This document shows positions 43,429-53,043 of a stretch of DNA of 64,000 bases, piece by piece. Source of the stretch: UBA9926 sp018645765 (GTDB lineage Bacteria > Pseudomonadota > Gammaproteobacteria > Pseudomonadales > Azotimanducaceae). A program made the translations under genes and the position numbers. Under the pieces are notes generated by a model that was not told the DNA's origin, did not search any database, and saw nothing but the letters and a program-made list of their open reading frames with translations. How positions within the stretch are numbered: position 1 is the stretch's first letter; every line of letters begins with the position of its first letter. The stretch spans positions 62,001-126,000 of the forward strand of contig CASIBO010000006.1 of assembly GCA_949372755.1 (NCBI GenBank), read 5' to 3'.

Positions 43429-44538
43429 TTAAAAGAGGATCACGCTCCGAATACTCTTGCCCTCATGCATATAGTCGAAGGCGGTATTAATTTCCTCTAA
43501 TGGCATGGTGTAGGTGATGAGTTCATCCAGCTTGATTTCGCCACTCATATACTGATCAACCATGCCCGGCAATTGGGTGCGGCCCTTAACGCCGCCGAAC
43601 GCGGTCCCTCGCCAGACTCGGCCTGTAACAAGCTGGAAAGGCCGCGTGCTGATCTCCTGGCCCGCGCCTGCGACCCCAATAATAATCGCCTCGCCCCAAC
43701 CCTTGTGGCAGCATTCCAGCGCGCTGCGCATTAGATTCACGTTGCCCACGCACTCAAAGCTATAATCAACTCCGCCATCGGTCATATCAACGATGACCTC
43801 GGTGATGCTGCTGCTGTGATCTTTCGGGTTAACACAATCCGTTGCGCCGAGCATTCTGGCCATCTCGAACTTCGAAGGATTGGTGTCCACGGCAATAATC
43901 CGGCCGGCTTTGGCCATGACAGCGCCTTGGATAACCGATAAACCAATGCCGCCGAGACCAAAGACCGCGATGGTGGCGCCAGGCTCCACCTTTGCGGTAT
44001 TGATGACGGCGCCAATGCCGGTAGTCACCCCGCACCCTAGTAAGCAAATCTTGTCTAAAGGTGCGAGGGGGCTCACTTTGGCGAGAGAGACCTCTGCAAT
44101 AACGGAATACTCGCTAAAGGTTGAGGTACCCATATAATGATAAACCGCCTCGCCCTTGTAGCTGAAACGACTGCTACCATCTGGCATCACGCCGAGCCCC
44201 TGAGTGGCCCTGACGGCGCTACAGAGGTTGGTTTTACCGGACAGACAGAATTTACATTGTCCGCACTCGGCGGTGTACAACGGAATGACATGGTCGCCAA
44301 CGACAAGACTGGTTACGCCTTCTCCAAGCTCAACCACTATGCCGCCGCCCTCATGTCCTAGAATCGCAGGAAAGAGCCCTTCGGGGTCATCGCCCGATAG
44401 GGTAAAGGCATCGGTGTGGCAGACGCCACTGGCGACCATTTGAACCAGCACCTCACCGGCTTTTGGCCCGGCGACCTCAACCTCGTCGATGACCAACGGT
44501 GCGCCTGCTTTGAGGGCCAATGCTGCACGTGCTTTCAT
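43429..44538 (-). CDS. frmA: S-(hydroxymethyl)glutathione dehydrogenase / class III alcohol dehydrogenase
   Basis: A 369-residue zinc alcohol dehydrogenase of the glutathione-dependent formaldehyde class. The catalytic zinc ligands are in GVCHTD and GHEGGG, the structural zinc cysteines in CGQCKFCLSGKTNLC, and the NAD motif is FGLGGIG. It oxidises S-hydroxymethylglutathione, removing formaldehyde, and also reduces S-nitrosoglutathione. No S-formylglutathione hydrolase gene is adjacent. It lies downstream of the TonB receptor in the same direction with a 35-base gap. Confidence 0.93.
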   Translation of the reverse strand: MKARAALALKAGAPLVIDEVEVAGPKAGEVLVQMVASGVCHTDAFTLSGDDPEGLFPAILGHEGGGIVVELGEGVTSLVVGDHVIPLYTAECGQCKFCLSGKTNLCSAVRATQGLGVMPDGSSRFSYKGEAVYHYMGTSTFSEYSVIAEVSLAKVSPLAPLDKICLLGCGVTTGIGAVINTAKVEPGATIAVFGLGGIGLSVIQGAVMAKAGRIIAVDTNPSKFEMARMLGATDCVNPKDHSSSITEVIVDMTDGGVDYSFECVGNVNLMRSALECCHKGWGEAIIIGVAGAGQEISTRPFQLVTGRVWRGTAFGGVKGRTQLPGMVDQYMSGEIKLDELITYTMPLEEINTAFDYMHEGKSIRSVILF

Positions 44539-44573
44539 ACCGTCTCTCCTGAGTTGTTCTTGTAATGGTCGTT

Positions 44574-46610
44574 TTAGTTGCTGCGGCGAAAGCCAATATA
44601 AACACCGCGGGGTTCGCCGACAAAAAATCGTTCGTTGCCAAAAGCATAATCTGCCCGTTCAGCATAATCGGTGTCGAGCAGGTTCGTCACGCGCAAAAAA
44701 CCCTGCCAGGCGTTGGTGAGTGCAAGGTTGGCTCTGAAATTTATTAGATCATGTCCGTCATAACGATTCGTATTGTCTGGATTGGTAAAGTAGGGACCGA
44801 TATGAACCCATTCGAGTTCAGCGGTCACGCGCTCGGTCGGCGCCCAATTGACTTGCAAGCCGCCCATCGATCTTGGCGCGGTATCGATATCATTGCCTTG
44901 AATCACCGCTCGCGAGAGCGCTGGGTTGTTGTCGTAGCGGTGGCGAGCCAGCGCCCAGTTTGCGGACACCACAAGGTTATCCTGCAGTGCAAAGCGGCCC
45001 TCGATTTCAACACCCTGATGTCGCGTCTCGCCATTGTCGACATTGGCCCGGGTGGTATCTTGGAAGATGAATCCGTCTTTTTTCATGCGAAAGCCGGTCA
45101 ATTGGTATGAAAGCCGAGCAGTCGTCCCGCGAAGACCAAATTCTAAGCTTTCTAGCGCCTCTGAATCGATATCAGCGACGTTTTGACCATTCTGAAGTCG
45201 GTATAACTCGGTTGCTTGAGGCGCCCTGAAGCCCTTAGAGAGCTGACCGAACAATCTGTGCTGACCAAAGGCGTAATTGAATCCCAGCTTCGGAGATAAA
45301 TTGTTGAACGTGTCCGAACGACTTTCTGGTCGGTTGTAGCGACAACCTCCAAACCCGCAGGTCGTGCCATCGTCTTTCGTGCGGCCGCTGATCATGCGAT
45401 TGTCATAATCATAATCAACGCGCTCGGCTCTGAGCCCCAGAGTGATCAGCAGATCCTCAGAAACCGGCCAATCATATTGGGCAAACGCCGCGGTCACCGT
45501 CGCCGTCACGTCGTAGTCGTAATGCTTGCCGCTGGGGATCGTGCCGACCAAAAAGGCACTGCCGCGGGTTTCGCCCGTTTGGGTTTGCTTTAAAAATCCG
45601 CGGGTTTGTTCAGCATCGAAACCCACGGTGACGTTGTTCGTAAGCGCAGCGCTGGATTGCAGTCCAAGACTGCGGTGACCGTTCTCCTCAAGGGGTTGGC
45701 CGGGCAGAAAGTGTTGCAAAAAGCGCATGTCGGTCCAGCGTAGAAAGGGCGTGATCCGCAATTTGCCCGATTCGGACTGCCAATCTGATATCAATCGCGC
45801 CGAACGTACGTCCCGGAAGGCCTCTGGATTGGGGTTCAATTTTTTGTAGTCGGGGTCCCGGTAGGCATCGATACCCTGGACAAAGCCTGCAGTTTCTTGA
45901 TTTAAGTTGGTTACAGCGAGGCTGTTGATCACCTCAAAGTCGCCAATAGCCCGTTGATGCTTCAAAATCAGTTTTTGCTGACCGTACCCCGAGTCCGCTT
46001 TGTAGCCGTCATCAGAGGTTGCAGATACGCCAATGATGAGTTGCTTTTGTACGGATAAATGTTTCAGCCGAGCGTAGTTATGGGGGCCAGCTTCAATTTG
46101 GGTGGTATTGCGCTCGCTGCCAGGGTTGGGCATCCGAATCTGGATTAAACCGTGCAGGGCATTGGAGCCGTGGGTTGCACCGCCGGGTCCTTTTAATACT
46201 TCAACGGCCTCTGCCAGTTCGCTGACCGATTCAAACAGCTCGTTCACGTTGCAAAAGCCCGAAGCGCGCAGCGGCACACTGTCTTGGCTCATTAAAAATG
46301 CGCCGCAGCCACCTGCCCCGGTCAGTACCGGGGATCGAATAGATGTTAAGTGCTCTTGGCCGTTGCCTCGGCTGATCCACGTCCCTGCGACTCGGGCCAG
46401 TAATTCGTTAATGTGTACGGCTTGGGTTTGTGCAATGGTTTCAGCATTGACAACCGTTGCCGTTCGGGTCATGGCCAACCAAGGCTCTTGGGCTCGATTG
46501 GCGGTTACAACAACTTCTTCCAAGGCCAGACTTTGGTTGGCGACAACCTCCGTGGCAGATAAACTTGCTAACATAAAGATTGGGGCCAAAAGGCTGGATC
46601 GGTAATTCAT
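44574..46610 (-). CDS. TonB-dependent outer-membrane receptor
   Basis: A 678-residue TonB-dependent receptor: signal peptide (about residues 1-24, ending VVAN), plug domain with the TonB-box-like ALEEVVVTANR and LKGPGGATHGSNALHGLIQI, then a beta-barrel ending FRRSN. It resembles the BtuB/siderophore class; the ligand is unknown and no cobalamin riboswitch is visible upstream. ATG 46610 puts the signal first; a longer frame from 46700 would add 30 unrelated residues. Two close cysteine pairs (GGCGAF, SGFCNVN) in the plug are unusual. Confidence 0.88.
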   Translation of the reverse strand: MNYRSSLLAPIFMLASLSATEVVANQSLALEEVVVTANRAQEPWLAMTRTATVVNAETIAQTQAVHINELLARVAGTWISRGNGQEHLTSIRSPVLTGAGGCGAFLMSQDSVPLRASGFCNVNELFESVSELAEAVEVLKGPGGATHGSNALHGLIQIRMPNPGSERNTTQIEAGPHNYARLKHLSVQKQLIIGVSATSDDGYKADSGYGQQKLILKHQRAIGDFEVINSLAVTNLNQETAGFVQGIDAYRDPDYKKLNPNPEAFRDVRSARLISDWQSESGKLRITPFLRWTDMRFLQHFLPGQPLEENGHRSLGLQSSAALTNNVTVGFDAEQTRGFLKQTQTGETRGSAFLVGTIPSGKHYDYDVTATVTAAFAQYDWPVSEDLLITLGLRAERVDYDYDNRMISGRTKDDGTTCGFGGCRYNRPESRSDTFNNLSPKLGFNYAFGQHRLFGQLSKGFRAPQATELYRLQNGQNVADIDSEALESLEFGLRGTTARLSYQLTGFRMKKDGFIFQDTTRANVDNGETRHQGVEIEGRFALQDNLVVSANWALARHRYDNNPALSRAVIQGNDIDTAPRSMGGLQVNWAPTERVTAELEWVHIGPYFTNPDNTNRYDGHDLINFRANLALTNAWQGFLRVTNLLDTDYAERADYAFGNERFFVGEPRGVYIGFRRSN

Positions 46611-46762
46611 AAAGTGACACACACAATGCGGGTTAGATTGGACGCAAAGGGTATCGCACTTCGAGGGTCGTTGTCCTGTCTGGGCCGGTCTCTGCGCCAA
46701 ATCGTCGCTGCGCCGGCCGCGTTAAAACGCCATTGATTCACAACACCATCAAGAAGGGCTTT

Positions 46763-47581
46763 ATGGGACACATGCAACTGGGTAGTGCCACGACGGAATA
46801 TACCAATCAGTATGACAAGGGATTGTTGTTTCCCATTGCGCGTCAGCCGCAACGCGCGGAGCACGGCATCGAGCCAAACAACGTGCCATTCGCCGGGCGA
46901 GACCTTTGGAATGCCTATGAGTTCACCTACCTCACGCCCCAAGGCAAACCGACGGCGGATGTCCTGCAAATTGAGGTCCCGTTCAATTCAAGCGCGATTA
47001 TCGAATCGAAATCGATGAAGTTATATTTGGGCAGTTTTGCTGGGACCCGCTTTGAGGGGCTTGAAGCCGTAATCGAGTGTCTTGAACGGGATTTAACCGC
47101 GGCGTGTGAGGGGCTTGTTCAGGTGCGCTCGGTCGACCCAGAACCGGTCTCGGTTTTAAGCGCGCGCCTTGGGGCTGCCCACTGTTTGGATGATGAGGCG
47201 GTCGGCGTGCCTGAGGGTGGTTACAGCCCGGCCACCTTATCGCTTGCGTCATCAGAGGTTGCGGAAGTCACCTATTATTCCGATCTGTTTCGATCCTTAT
47301 GCCCAATGACGGGCCAGCCTGACTTTGCGCGGATCATCTTGCGCATGACCGGCCCACAACTGGCCCGGCCAGGCTTATTGCAGTACCTCTTCAGTTATCG
47401 AGAACATGGCGAATTTGCCGAGCAGGTTGCCGAACGCCTGTTTATGGACCTCTATCAGGCAGCCAAGCCCAGTAAGCTGGGTGTGCGAGCCGAATTTACC
47501 CGTCGAGGGGGTATCGATATTAATGCTGAACGGGTGTTGGGATATCACGATTGGGATTATGTGCGGCACTATCGTCAATAG
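46763..47581 (+). CDS. queF: NADPH-dependent 7-cyano-7-deazaguanine reductase
   Basis: A 272-residue long-form QueF, which reduces preQ0 to preQ1 in queuosine synthesis. The catalytic Cys is in SLCPMTGQPDFARI, the QueF signature, with the Glu/His region in YLFSYREHGEF. The N-terminal half has the degenerate T-fold (ESKSMKLYLGSF), as in E. coli YqcD. ATG 46763 is chosen for AAGAAGGG four bases upstream; an upstream start at 46733 is possible. Divergent from the TonB receptor. Confidence 0.95.
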   Translation: MGHMQLGSATTEYTNQYDKGLLFPIARQPQRAEHGIEPNNVPFAGRDLWNAYEFTYLTPQGKPTADVLQIEVPFNSSAIIESKSMKLYLGSFAGTRFEGLEAVIECLERDLTAACEGLVQVRSVDPEPVSVLSARLGAAHCLDDEAVGVPEGGYSPATLSLASSEVAEVTYYSDLFRSLCPMTGQPDFARIILRMTGPQLARPGLLQYLFSYREHGEFAEQVAERLFMDLYQAAKPSKLGVRAEFTRRGGIDINAERVLGYHDWDYVRHYRQ

Positions 47582-47765
47582 TTTTGACTGGGCCTAGCCT
47601 TTCGTCAATCTGACCTGCTACAAGGTGCTGGGGTAGAGGGCGTTAGGCTTGGCGCCGAGTATTTAAGCGGGCTGTTAACAGCAGGCCAAGCCCGTAAGGC
47701 AGGTTCAAACGGTTCGTTGGGATCAAACAGCGGGTGCTGAGGGCGGGTTCAAGAGGAATTAACCT

Positions 47766-48479
47766 ATGACGCAAAGACTGTGTTTTACCGCACAACCGCC
47801 GGTTACGGTGACCATTCAAAATAGCGAAGCTAGATTTCCTGTGCACCGAATCTTTTGTGTTGGCCGTAATTACCATGCCCATGCGGCAGAGATGGGCGTG
47901 ACCGTTGATAAGGCCACCACCCAACCGTTTTATTTCAATAAGCACCCCAGCGCAATCGCCGAGTCTGGATCGGACATGGTGTACCCCCCCGAAACCAGTA
48001 ACTACCATTTTGAAATGGAGCTGGTCGTTGCGCTGGGGGCCGGCGGTTTTCGGGTCTCTGAGACCGCGGCCATCGATCTTGTTTACGGCTATGCGGCGGG
48101 GCTTGATATGACGCGGCGAGATCTGCAGCAGCGCGCCAAAGTTCACGCTCACCCCTGGGACCTGGGTAAAGATTTTGAGCAGGCGGCGGTGATCTCACCA
48201 CTTGTGATCAAACCCGAGGGCGCGCCGCTGCTTCAGCAGGGTGCAATTGAGCTCAGCGTGAATGAATCTGTGAAGCAGTCGTCCAACCTTTCCTTAATGA
48301 TTTGGTCTGTGGCCGAGTTGATCTCCGATCTGTCTCGGTATTATCGCTTGCTGCCTGGGGATCTAATTTATACCGGTACGCCTGAGGGGGTTGGCCCAGT
48401 GGTACCCGGCGACAGTCTTCAGGGCCATATCCAAGGCGTCGGTCAAGTGGTCGCCAACATTACAGCGCAGGCTGCTTAA
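47766..48479 (+). CDS. Fumarylacetoacetate hydrolase family protein
   Basis: A 237-residue FAH-fold hydrolase: FCVGRNYHAHAAEMG near the N-terminus, the metal ligands in NYHFEMELVVALG (Glu-x-Glu), LDMTRRDLQ, and GDLIYTGTPEGVGPV. Members hydrolyse acylpyruvates and similar C-C bonds in aromatic or amino acid breakdown. The substrate is not assigned. It is a single gene with AAGAGGAA just upstream of the ATG. Confidence 0.9.
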   Translation: MTQRLCFTAQPPVTVTIQNSEARFPVHRIFCVGRNYHAHAAEMGVTVDKATTQPFYFNKHPSAIAESGSDMVYPPETSNYHFEMELVVALGAGGFRVSETAAIDLVYGYAAGLDMTRRDLQQRAKVHAHPWDLGKDFEQAAVISPLVIKPEGAPLLQQGAIELSVNESVKQSSNLSLMIWSVAELISDLSRYYRLLPGDLIYTGTPEGVGPVVPGDSLQGHIQGVGQVVANITAQAA

Positions 48480-48632
48480 AAGTCGCCCGCGGTCTGCGAG
48501 GGAGTATGCGCCCCCCCACGAATGCAGGGTTCCAAGGCATATTGCCTCGCCGGGCCCTCGTTGCGTTGCGATCCTCTCCATCAAACACACCGGTTCGGGA
48601 TCCGTACTAGACGGGTTCGTCAGGCACGCGTT

Positions 48633-49970
48633 TTAAAGGGGTGCTTTTTGATCGTCATCTTCAAGATCGGCATTCGCGAGCGAGACCGCATAGGGGGCTT
48701 GTCCAAACCAGAGGAAGACCACACCCAGCACACCAAAAAAGCTGGTCATGGTGATCATGGAGTATCGCACCCCGTCAGCGCCAGGAAACACAAACTCGTT
48801 AAACGCGCCGGCCAGCGGCGGGCCAAACATCATGCCGACTGAACCGGTCAGCATATAAACTGCTGCCACCCGAGCCCTGAGGTGAGGCGGCGTAATAACC
48901 GGCAATGAACCAGCGGCGATGCCAAAGGGCGAATTAACCGCCATGAGCGCCGGGGCATAGAACACAAACGCCCAAAAGGCGGACGGCGCGACTTGGATCA
49001 ATAAAATGCAAGGAATGGTCAACAAGCCGCCGATCATCCCTGCGGTGATGTTTGCATCCAAATGACCTTGCGCGCGGCGGTGAGCGGCGAACCAGGCGAC
49101 CGCCAAGGGCCCCAGCGGTCCAAAAATCACGAATATCCAGCCAAAGGTTTGTGACGCGCTCGCGGCAGACAAGCCATGAACCCGGACAAAGAAGGTCACT
49201 GACCAAAACACAAAGGCGTAGCCTGTGAGGACCAGGCAAACGAAGCCTAAATGATGGAAGGTAATGGTGCGTGCATTTTGTCGGTAAAACCGAAGCAGTT
49301 GCTCGGTATCTGAGCCTTCGCTGGTCGCAGTCGGCGTCAACCGTCGAATGGGTTCTTTGAGGCCTAAAAAAAATACGGCAAGGATCAGACCCGGCGCACC
49401 AACATACACAAAGGTTTGCTGCCACGGTTTTAATTCACCGAAAAAGGGCAGGGTCATCGGGGCGCTGGACTCCACCATGTTCAACACGTAGCCGCCGATA
49501 ATAAAAGCGAGCCCCGTGCCGATGATGGGGCCGGCCTGAAAAATGCTTAAGGCCAATGGCACCAGTTTGCGGGGGAAATAGTCCCCGATCAGGGAGGTCG
49601 TGGCTGGGGTCAGTGTCGCTTCGCCGATGCCCACGCCAATACGCGCTAAAAAAATCTGCCAATAGCTGCGGGTCAGTCCACAAGCGATCGTGAGTAGAGA
49701 CCAAAGAAAGATCCCAATGGCAATGATATGTTTGCGGCTGCGTTTGTCGGCAAGGGTTGCAATCGGCAAGGCTGCGGCGGCGTAGAACAGCGCAAACACG
49801 CCATACAGCCAACCGATTTCAGTATCGCCCACGCCCAAATCCTGTTGCATGGGCCCGACTACAATGGCGACCACCTGGCGATCGATGAAAGCAATCAGCG
49901 AGGCAAGAATCAGTACAAACACCACGAACCAGGCGTAACGTCGGGGCGGGTAGGGCTGCGGGTCAGTCAT
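48633..49970 (-). CDS. MFS transporter (spinster-like / ACS group)
   Basis: A 445-residue 12-helix major facilitator. Motif A reads GVFALFYAAAALPIATLADKRSRKHI between helices 2 and 3, and FIDRQVVAIVV in helix 1 is the pattern of the spinster-like group. The substrate is unknown. It is a single gene. Confidence 0.88.
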   Translation of the reverse strand: MTDPQPYPPRRYAWFVVFVLILASLIAFIDRQVVAIVVGPMQQDLGVGDTEIGWLYGVFALFYAAAALPIATLADKRSRKHIIAIGIFLWSLLTIACGLTRSYWQIFLARIGVGIGEATLTPATTSLIGDYFPRKLVPLALSIFQAGPIIGTGLAFIIGGYVLNMVESSAPMTLPFFGELKPWQQTFVYVGAPGLILAVFFLGLKEPIRRLTPTATSEGSDTEQLLRFYRQNARTITFHHLGFVCLVLTGYAFVFWSVTFFVRVHGLSAASASQTFGWIFVIFGPLGPLAVAWFAAHRRAQGHLDANITAGMIGGLLTIPCILLIQVAPSAFWAFVFYAPALMAVNSPFGIAAGSLPVITPPHLRARVAAVYMLTGSVGMMFGPPLAGAFNEFVFPGADGVRYSMITMTSFFGVLGVVFLWFGQAPYAVSLANADLEDDDQKAPL

Positions 49971-50126
49971 GGCGTGTCGATTTTTAAAGGTTCGACCACA
50001 GCATCTCAGTCAAAGGGCTTGTTTGGCAAGGACTAGTCCGAGAAGGCTGTCTAAAGGCGCTTGAATGCGGAACAACAACGCCTAAAGCGATCTGTTAAGA
50101 AAAGGATTTGGCCACCGTAGAGAGTT

Positions 50127-50849
50127 TCAGTCACCGCGCTTTGGACGGAGTTTTGCGCGCGCCCAACCTAAGATTGTATTGGGCCCCAAGACATATTGGT
50201 CGATCTTGGCATTTTGCTCAGCCAAGGCCGCTGGGTTTTTGAAAATCTGTTCCCGGCGCACCAAGGCTTGTTCTGGGTCGAGCGCGCGGATCACCTGTGC
50301 GGGATTGCCGGCGGCGATGACGTTCGCAGGAATATCCGTTGCCACCACTGAGCCCGCGCCAATAATGCTGTTCTCGCCAATGGTCACGCCTTTACAAACC
50401 GTTGCGCCATCACCCAGCCAAACATTGTCGTGCAGTGTCACGGCCTTGGTGGTGCCAATCGGTTTCGTTCGATCGTACAGATCATGCCAATCGGCGTCGG
50501 TTACATAACTGCCCGCGGCCAGCATGCAGTTGTCGCCGATGGTAATGCGACTGGCGGCATCAATTCGAACGCCAGGGCAGATCAGGACATGATTGCCGAT
50601 GTCGATATGACCCTGTTGCTGCTCTAAGTGCCAGGTCGAAAGCGACACCCGGCGGTCTTTTGCCGTCACCATGTGAAGAAAATTGCCGACCCGAATCTCG
50701 GCGCCAAACACATCAATGTTCCACGGCTTCATCAGCAGCGCGCCAGAGCCGAGACCTGCAAAATGCGGCGCAACGAAATGCTTGCCGTACCAGTGCTCAA
50801 AGGCTTGAAAGCTGTTTTTTAACCAAAGGGGCCGATGGTCGTGAATCAT
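50127..50849 (-). CDS. Left-handed beta-helix (hexapeptide) acyltransferase
   Basis: A 240-residue LbetaH acyltransferase with repeated hexapeptides: IDIGNHVLICPGVRI, ITIGDNCMLAAGSYV, VTLHDNVWLGDGATV, VTIGENSIIGAGSVV, VIAAGNPAQVIR. It resembles sugar O-acetyltransferases (WcaF/LacA-like), which use acetyl-CoA and often act on polysaccharide sugars. The ATG at 50849 is preferred over a TTG five codons upstream (50864). Single gene. Confidence 0.88.
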   Translation of the reverse strand: MIHDHRPLWLKNSFQAFEHWYGKHFVAPHFAGLGSGALLMKPWNIDVFGAEIRVGNFLHMVTAKDRRVSLSTWHLEQQQGHIDIGNHVLICPGVRIDAASRITIGDNCMLAAGSYVTDADWHDLYDRTKPIGTTKAVTLHDNVWLGDGATVCKGVTIGENSIIGAGSVVATDIPANVIAAGNPAQVIRALDPEQALVRREQIFKNPAALAEQNAKIDQYVLGPNTILGWARAKLRPKRGD

Positions 50850-51007
50850 AAAGTTTGGGGCCAAAGGGGTTGCAGGCTCTATTGTAAGAGATCCCGGAAA
50901 CGGTGTCCTGTCTGATCTAGAAAACCGGTAAACTATTACTTTCGGGCGAGATGCGTGTGGTCTCGCGTCATCGTTATGCGGAAGTCTAAGAGATAGAGGA
51001 GTTCACA

Positions 51008-51562
51008 ATGGAGGCAGTGGAGGCACTATTAAGTCGGGTTTCGGCGCCGAGGCTCACAGGCGCGGTGCCAGCGTCCTTGCTTGCTGATATGGTGCGGGCG
51101 GCCCAACGTGCGCCAGATCATGCCCAACTGGCGCCGTATCGCTTTTTAGCGGTCACGGGAGAAGGACGCTCGGCGCTCGGTGAGCTGATGGTGGCAGCAC
51201 GGTTAGCGGCCGCGCCGGATACCGAAGCGGCAACGCTCGATAAGTTGCGACTTAAGCCCCTCCGGGCCCCCATGATTATTGTTGGGATTGCGTCGCCAAC
51301 ACCGCATCCCAAAGTGCCTGAAATCGAGCAATTATTGACTGCTGGGATTGCGCTGCACAACATGTCCTCGATGGCGTGGGCCAAGGGCTTTGGCGCCATC
51401 TGGCGAACCGGTGATTTGGCTTACAACCGGACCTTGCAGGCGGGTCTTGGTCTTGCCGATCATGAACAGATCACAGGATTCTTATATCTCGGGCAAGTCG
51501 AAGGTCGACTCAAAACGCCGTCGCAATCGAGTCCAGTTGATTTGCTTGCGCACTGGCCGTAA
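51008..51562 (+). CDS. Nitroreductase family protein (YdjA-like)
   Basis: A 184-residue FMN-dependent nitroreductase of the short YdjA subgroup: VRAAQRAPDHAQLAPYRFLAV with an FMN-binding Arg, and AIWRTGDLAYNRTLQAGLGL near the end. It reduces nitro or quinone compounds with NAD(P)H. Shine-Dalgarno AGAGGAG before the ATG at 51008. It is the last gene before the SRP RNA. Confidence 0.85.
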   Translation: MEAVEALLSRVSAPRLTGAVPASLLADMVRAAQRAPDHAQLAPYRFLAVTGEGRSALGELMVAARLAAAPDTEAATLDKLRLKPLRAPMIIVGIASPTPHPKVPEIEQLLTAGIALHNMSSMAWAKGFGAIWRTGDLAYNRTLQAGLGLADHEQITGFLYLGQVEGRLKTPSQSSPVDLLAHWP

Positions 51563-51734
51563 CGTCGGGCTAGCACGCAAGCCATAGGCATCCCATGTGA
51601 GGTGGCGAATCAGTGGCCTTTGGCTGTCACGCGAGCGGCCTTGGTGCGAAGTCCTGGCAACAGAATGTGAAACCGCATCAGCGTCGTCCCGAGATTTAGG
51701 TGCTCCAGGCAACGAAATCCAGTATACTGCTCTC

Positions 51735-51837
51735 GCCACCTTGGTCCTCTCGCAATAAATAGAGGTGAACTCCGCCAGGCCCGGAAGGGAGCAACGGTAA
51801 CTTCGATTTTATGTGCCGGGATGCGGCTAAGGTGGTC
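51735..51837 (+). ncRNA. ffs: 4.5S signal recognition particle RNA
   Basis: The outer stem GCCACCTT (51735-) pairs with AAGGTGGT near 51829-51836. The apical domain IV has the conserved CAGGCCCGGAAGGGAGCAACGG and TGTGCCGGGATG loops that bind Ffh. A T-rich tract (CTTCTTTT) follows, and a -10-like TATACT (51723-51728) lies six bases before the 5' end. Ends are estimated to a few bases. Confidence 0.93.
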
Positions 51838-52458
51838 TTCTTTTACCCCTTGTAGCCCCCGCGATGATCTCAGGATCCTTTTGCGGCAGCTTAATTGGTG
51901 CGCGCGATGCCTGCTTTGGTTGACCTTGATCATTCTCAAAGCAATCCCGACACCCGACCACATTATTAAAGGCGCTGTTACCGAAGGGCTAACGAGTCTT
52001 GATAGAGTGTTCCGTTGTTCTGTTGTTCTTTTGTTCCGGGTTTTGCTTTTTGGGTCTTTGATGCGCGTTTGGCCTAACCTATAACGATCCTACGCGGACT
52101 TGCCGCCCAAGCTTCGTTGAACGCGAGCTGGCGACAGAACCCGTCATCAGATCTTCAATCGGGCCGAAACCGGTACAACCAATTTTTAAGCGGCCATCGC
52201 AAAAACCTCTTTGCGCCGAGTATGAGGCGTGTATTCGCTTTGCGTCGAGCGCTTTGCTCGAACGGTGCGCTATCAACAGGGTGCTGCCGCGCGCTTGCGC
52301 GCCCAAGAAAGCGGCTCGGCGCGGGCAACTGATTGCCACTGAACGACGTATAAGAAAAGAGAGGCTTTGCAAAAAGAGCAGGGCTTTAAAAGGTGTGAGG
52401 TTGATGCCCCCGGGTACTCAAAGCACATAAACCACAGTCCAATCGAGGTAGGCCTTGA
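51838..52458. other. Gene-poor region after the SRP RNA
   Basis: About 620 bases. It begins with the T-rich end of ffs. Open frames (51821-52084 plus, 52079-52372 minus) have no family resemblance and atypical composition. In many gammaproteobacteria dnaX follows or lies near ffs, but it does not here. Nothing else recognised. Confidence 0.45.
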
Positions 52459-53043
52459 ATGAAAAGCAATTTAAAAGCCATTGCGTTGGTGATGGCCATG
52501 TTTAGCGGCGATGCCCTGGCGGAGCCTTTGCGAGTATTGGGCTTGAACAACGCAGCGCCGGCGCTGCGCTGGCAGGTGGTTAATGACACGGTGATGGGCG
52601 GGCGCTCGTCGAGTCAACTAAAGCGTGTGGGCGAGGCCCTGCACTTTAGCGGGCGCCTGAACACGAATGGCGGCGGCTTTGCATCATTGCGCAGCGATCG
52701 CATGGGCCTCGATCTGGCCGCCGCGACACTCGTTCGCTTGACTGTAAAGGGCGACGGTCGGACCTATAGCGTTCGTTTATACGCCGCTGGGCAGCGCGTC
52801 TCATACCAACATGCCTTCCGTACCGTGGCCGATGAATGGCAGATCGTTGAACTCAAAATCCCAGAATTTTACGCGTCCTGGCGGGGCCGGAGAATGGATC
52901 AAGGTCCTTTGGCCTCCGCCGATATTGCTGGGTTAGGCGTGATCTTGGCCGATGGTCAGGATGGCGCCTTTGCGATTAAAATCGGCTCAATCGAGTTCGA
53001 TACCCAGGCGATGTCAGATGCTGCTGATCCATCGCAAACGTGA
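52459..53043 (+). CDS. Exported CIA30 (NDUFAF1-like) family protein
   Basis: A 194-residue protein with a signal peptide (about residues 1-21, ALA-EP) and a CIA30 domain: WQVVNDTVMGGRSSSQL, LHFSGRLNTNGGGFASLRS, and the late ADGQDGAFAIKIGSIEF. The mitochondrial homologue helps assemble complex I; bacterial members are uncharacterised beta-jellyroll, carbohydrate-binding-like proteins. The stop overlaps the GTG of the methyltransferase gene by four bases (GTGA). Confidence 0.85.
   Translation: MKSNLKAIALVMAMFSGDALAEPLRVLGLNNAAPALRWQVVNDTVMGGRSSSQLKRVGEALHFSGRLNTNGGGFASLRSDRMGLDLAAATLVRLTVKGDGRTYSVRLYAAGQRVSYQHAFRTVADEWQIVELKIPEFYASWRGRRMDQGPLASADIAGLGVILADGQDGAFAIKIGSIEFDTQAMSDAADPSQT

Noticed and set aside
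46611..46762. Cobalamin or preQ1 riboswitch in the TonB receptor/queF gap
   Set aside because: The gap is short and shows no B12 box or recognisable preQ1 pseudoknot sequence.
51821..52372. Small genes after the SRP RNA on both strands
   Set aside because: The first begins inside the SRP RNA; neither has family-like sequence or clear ribosome sites.
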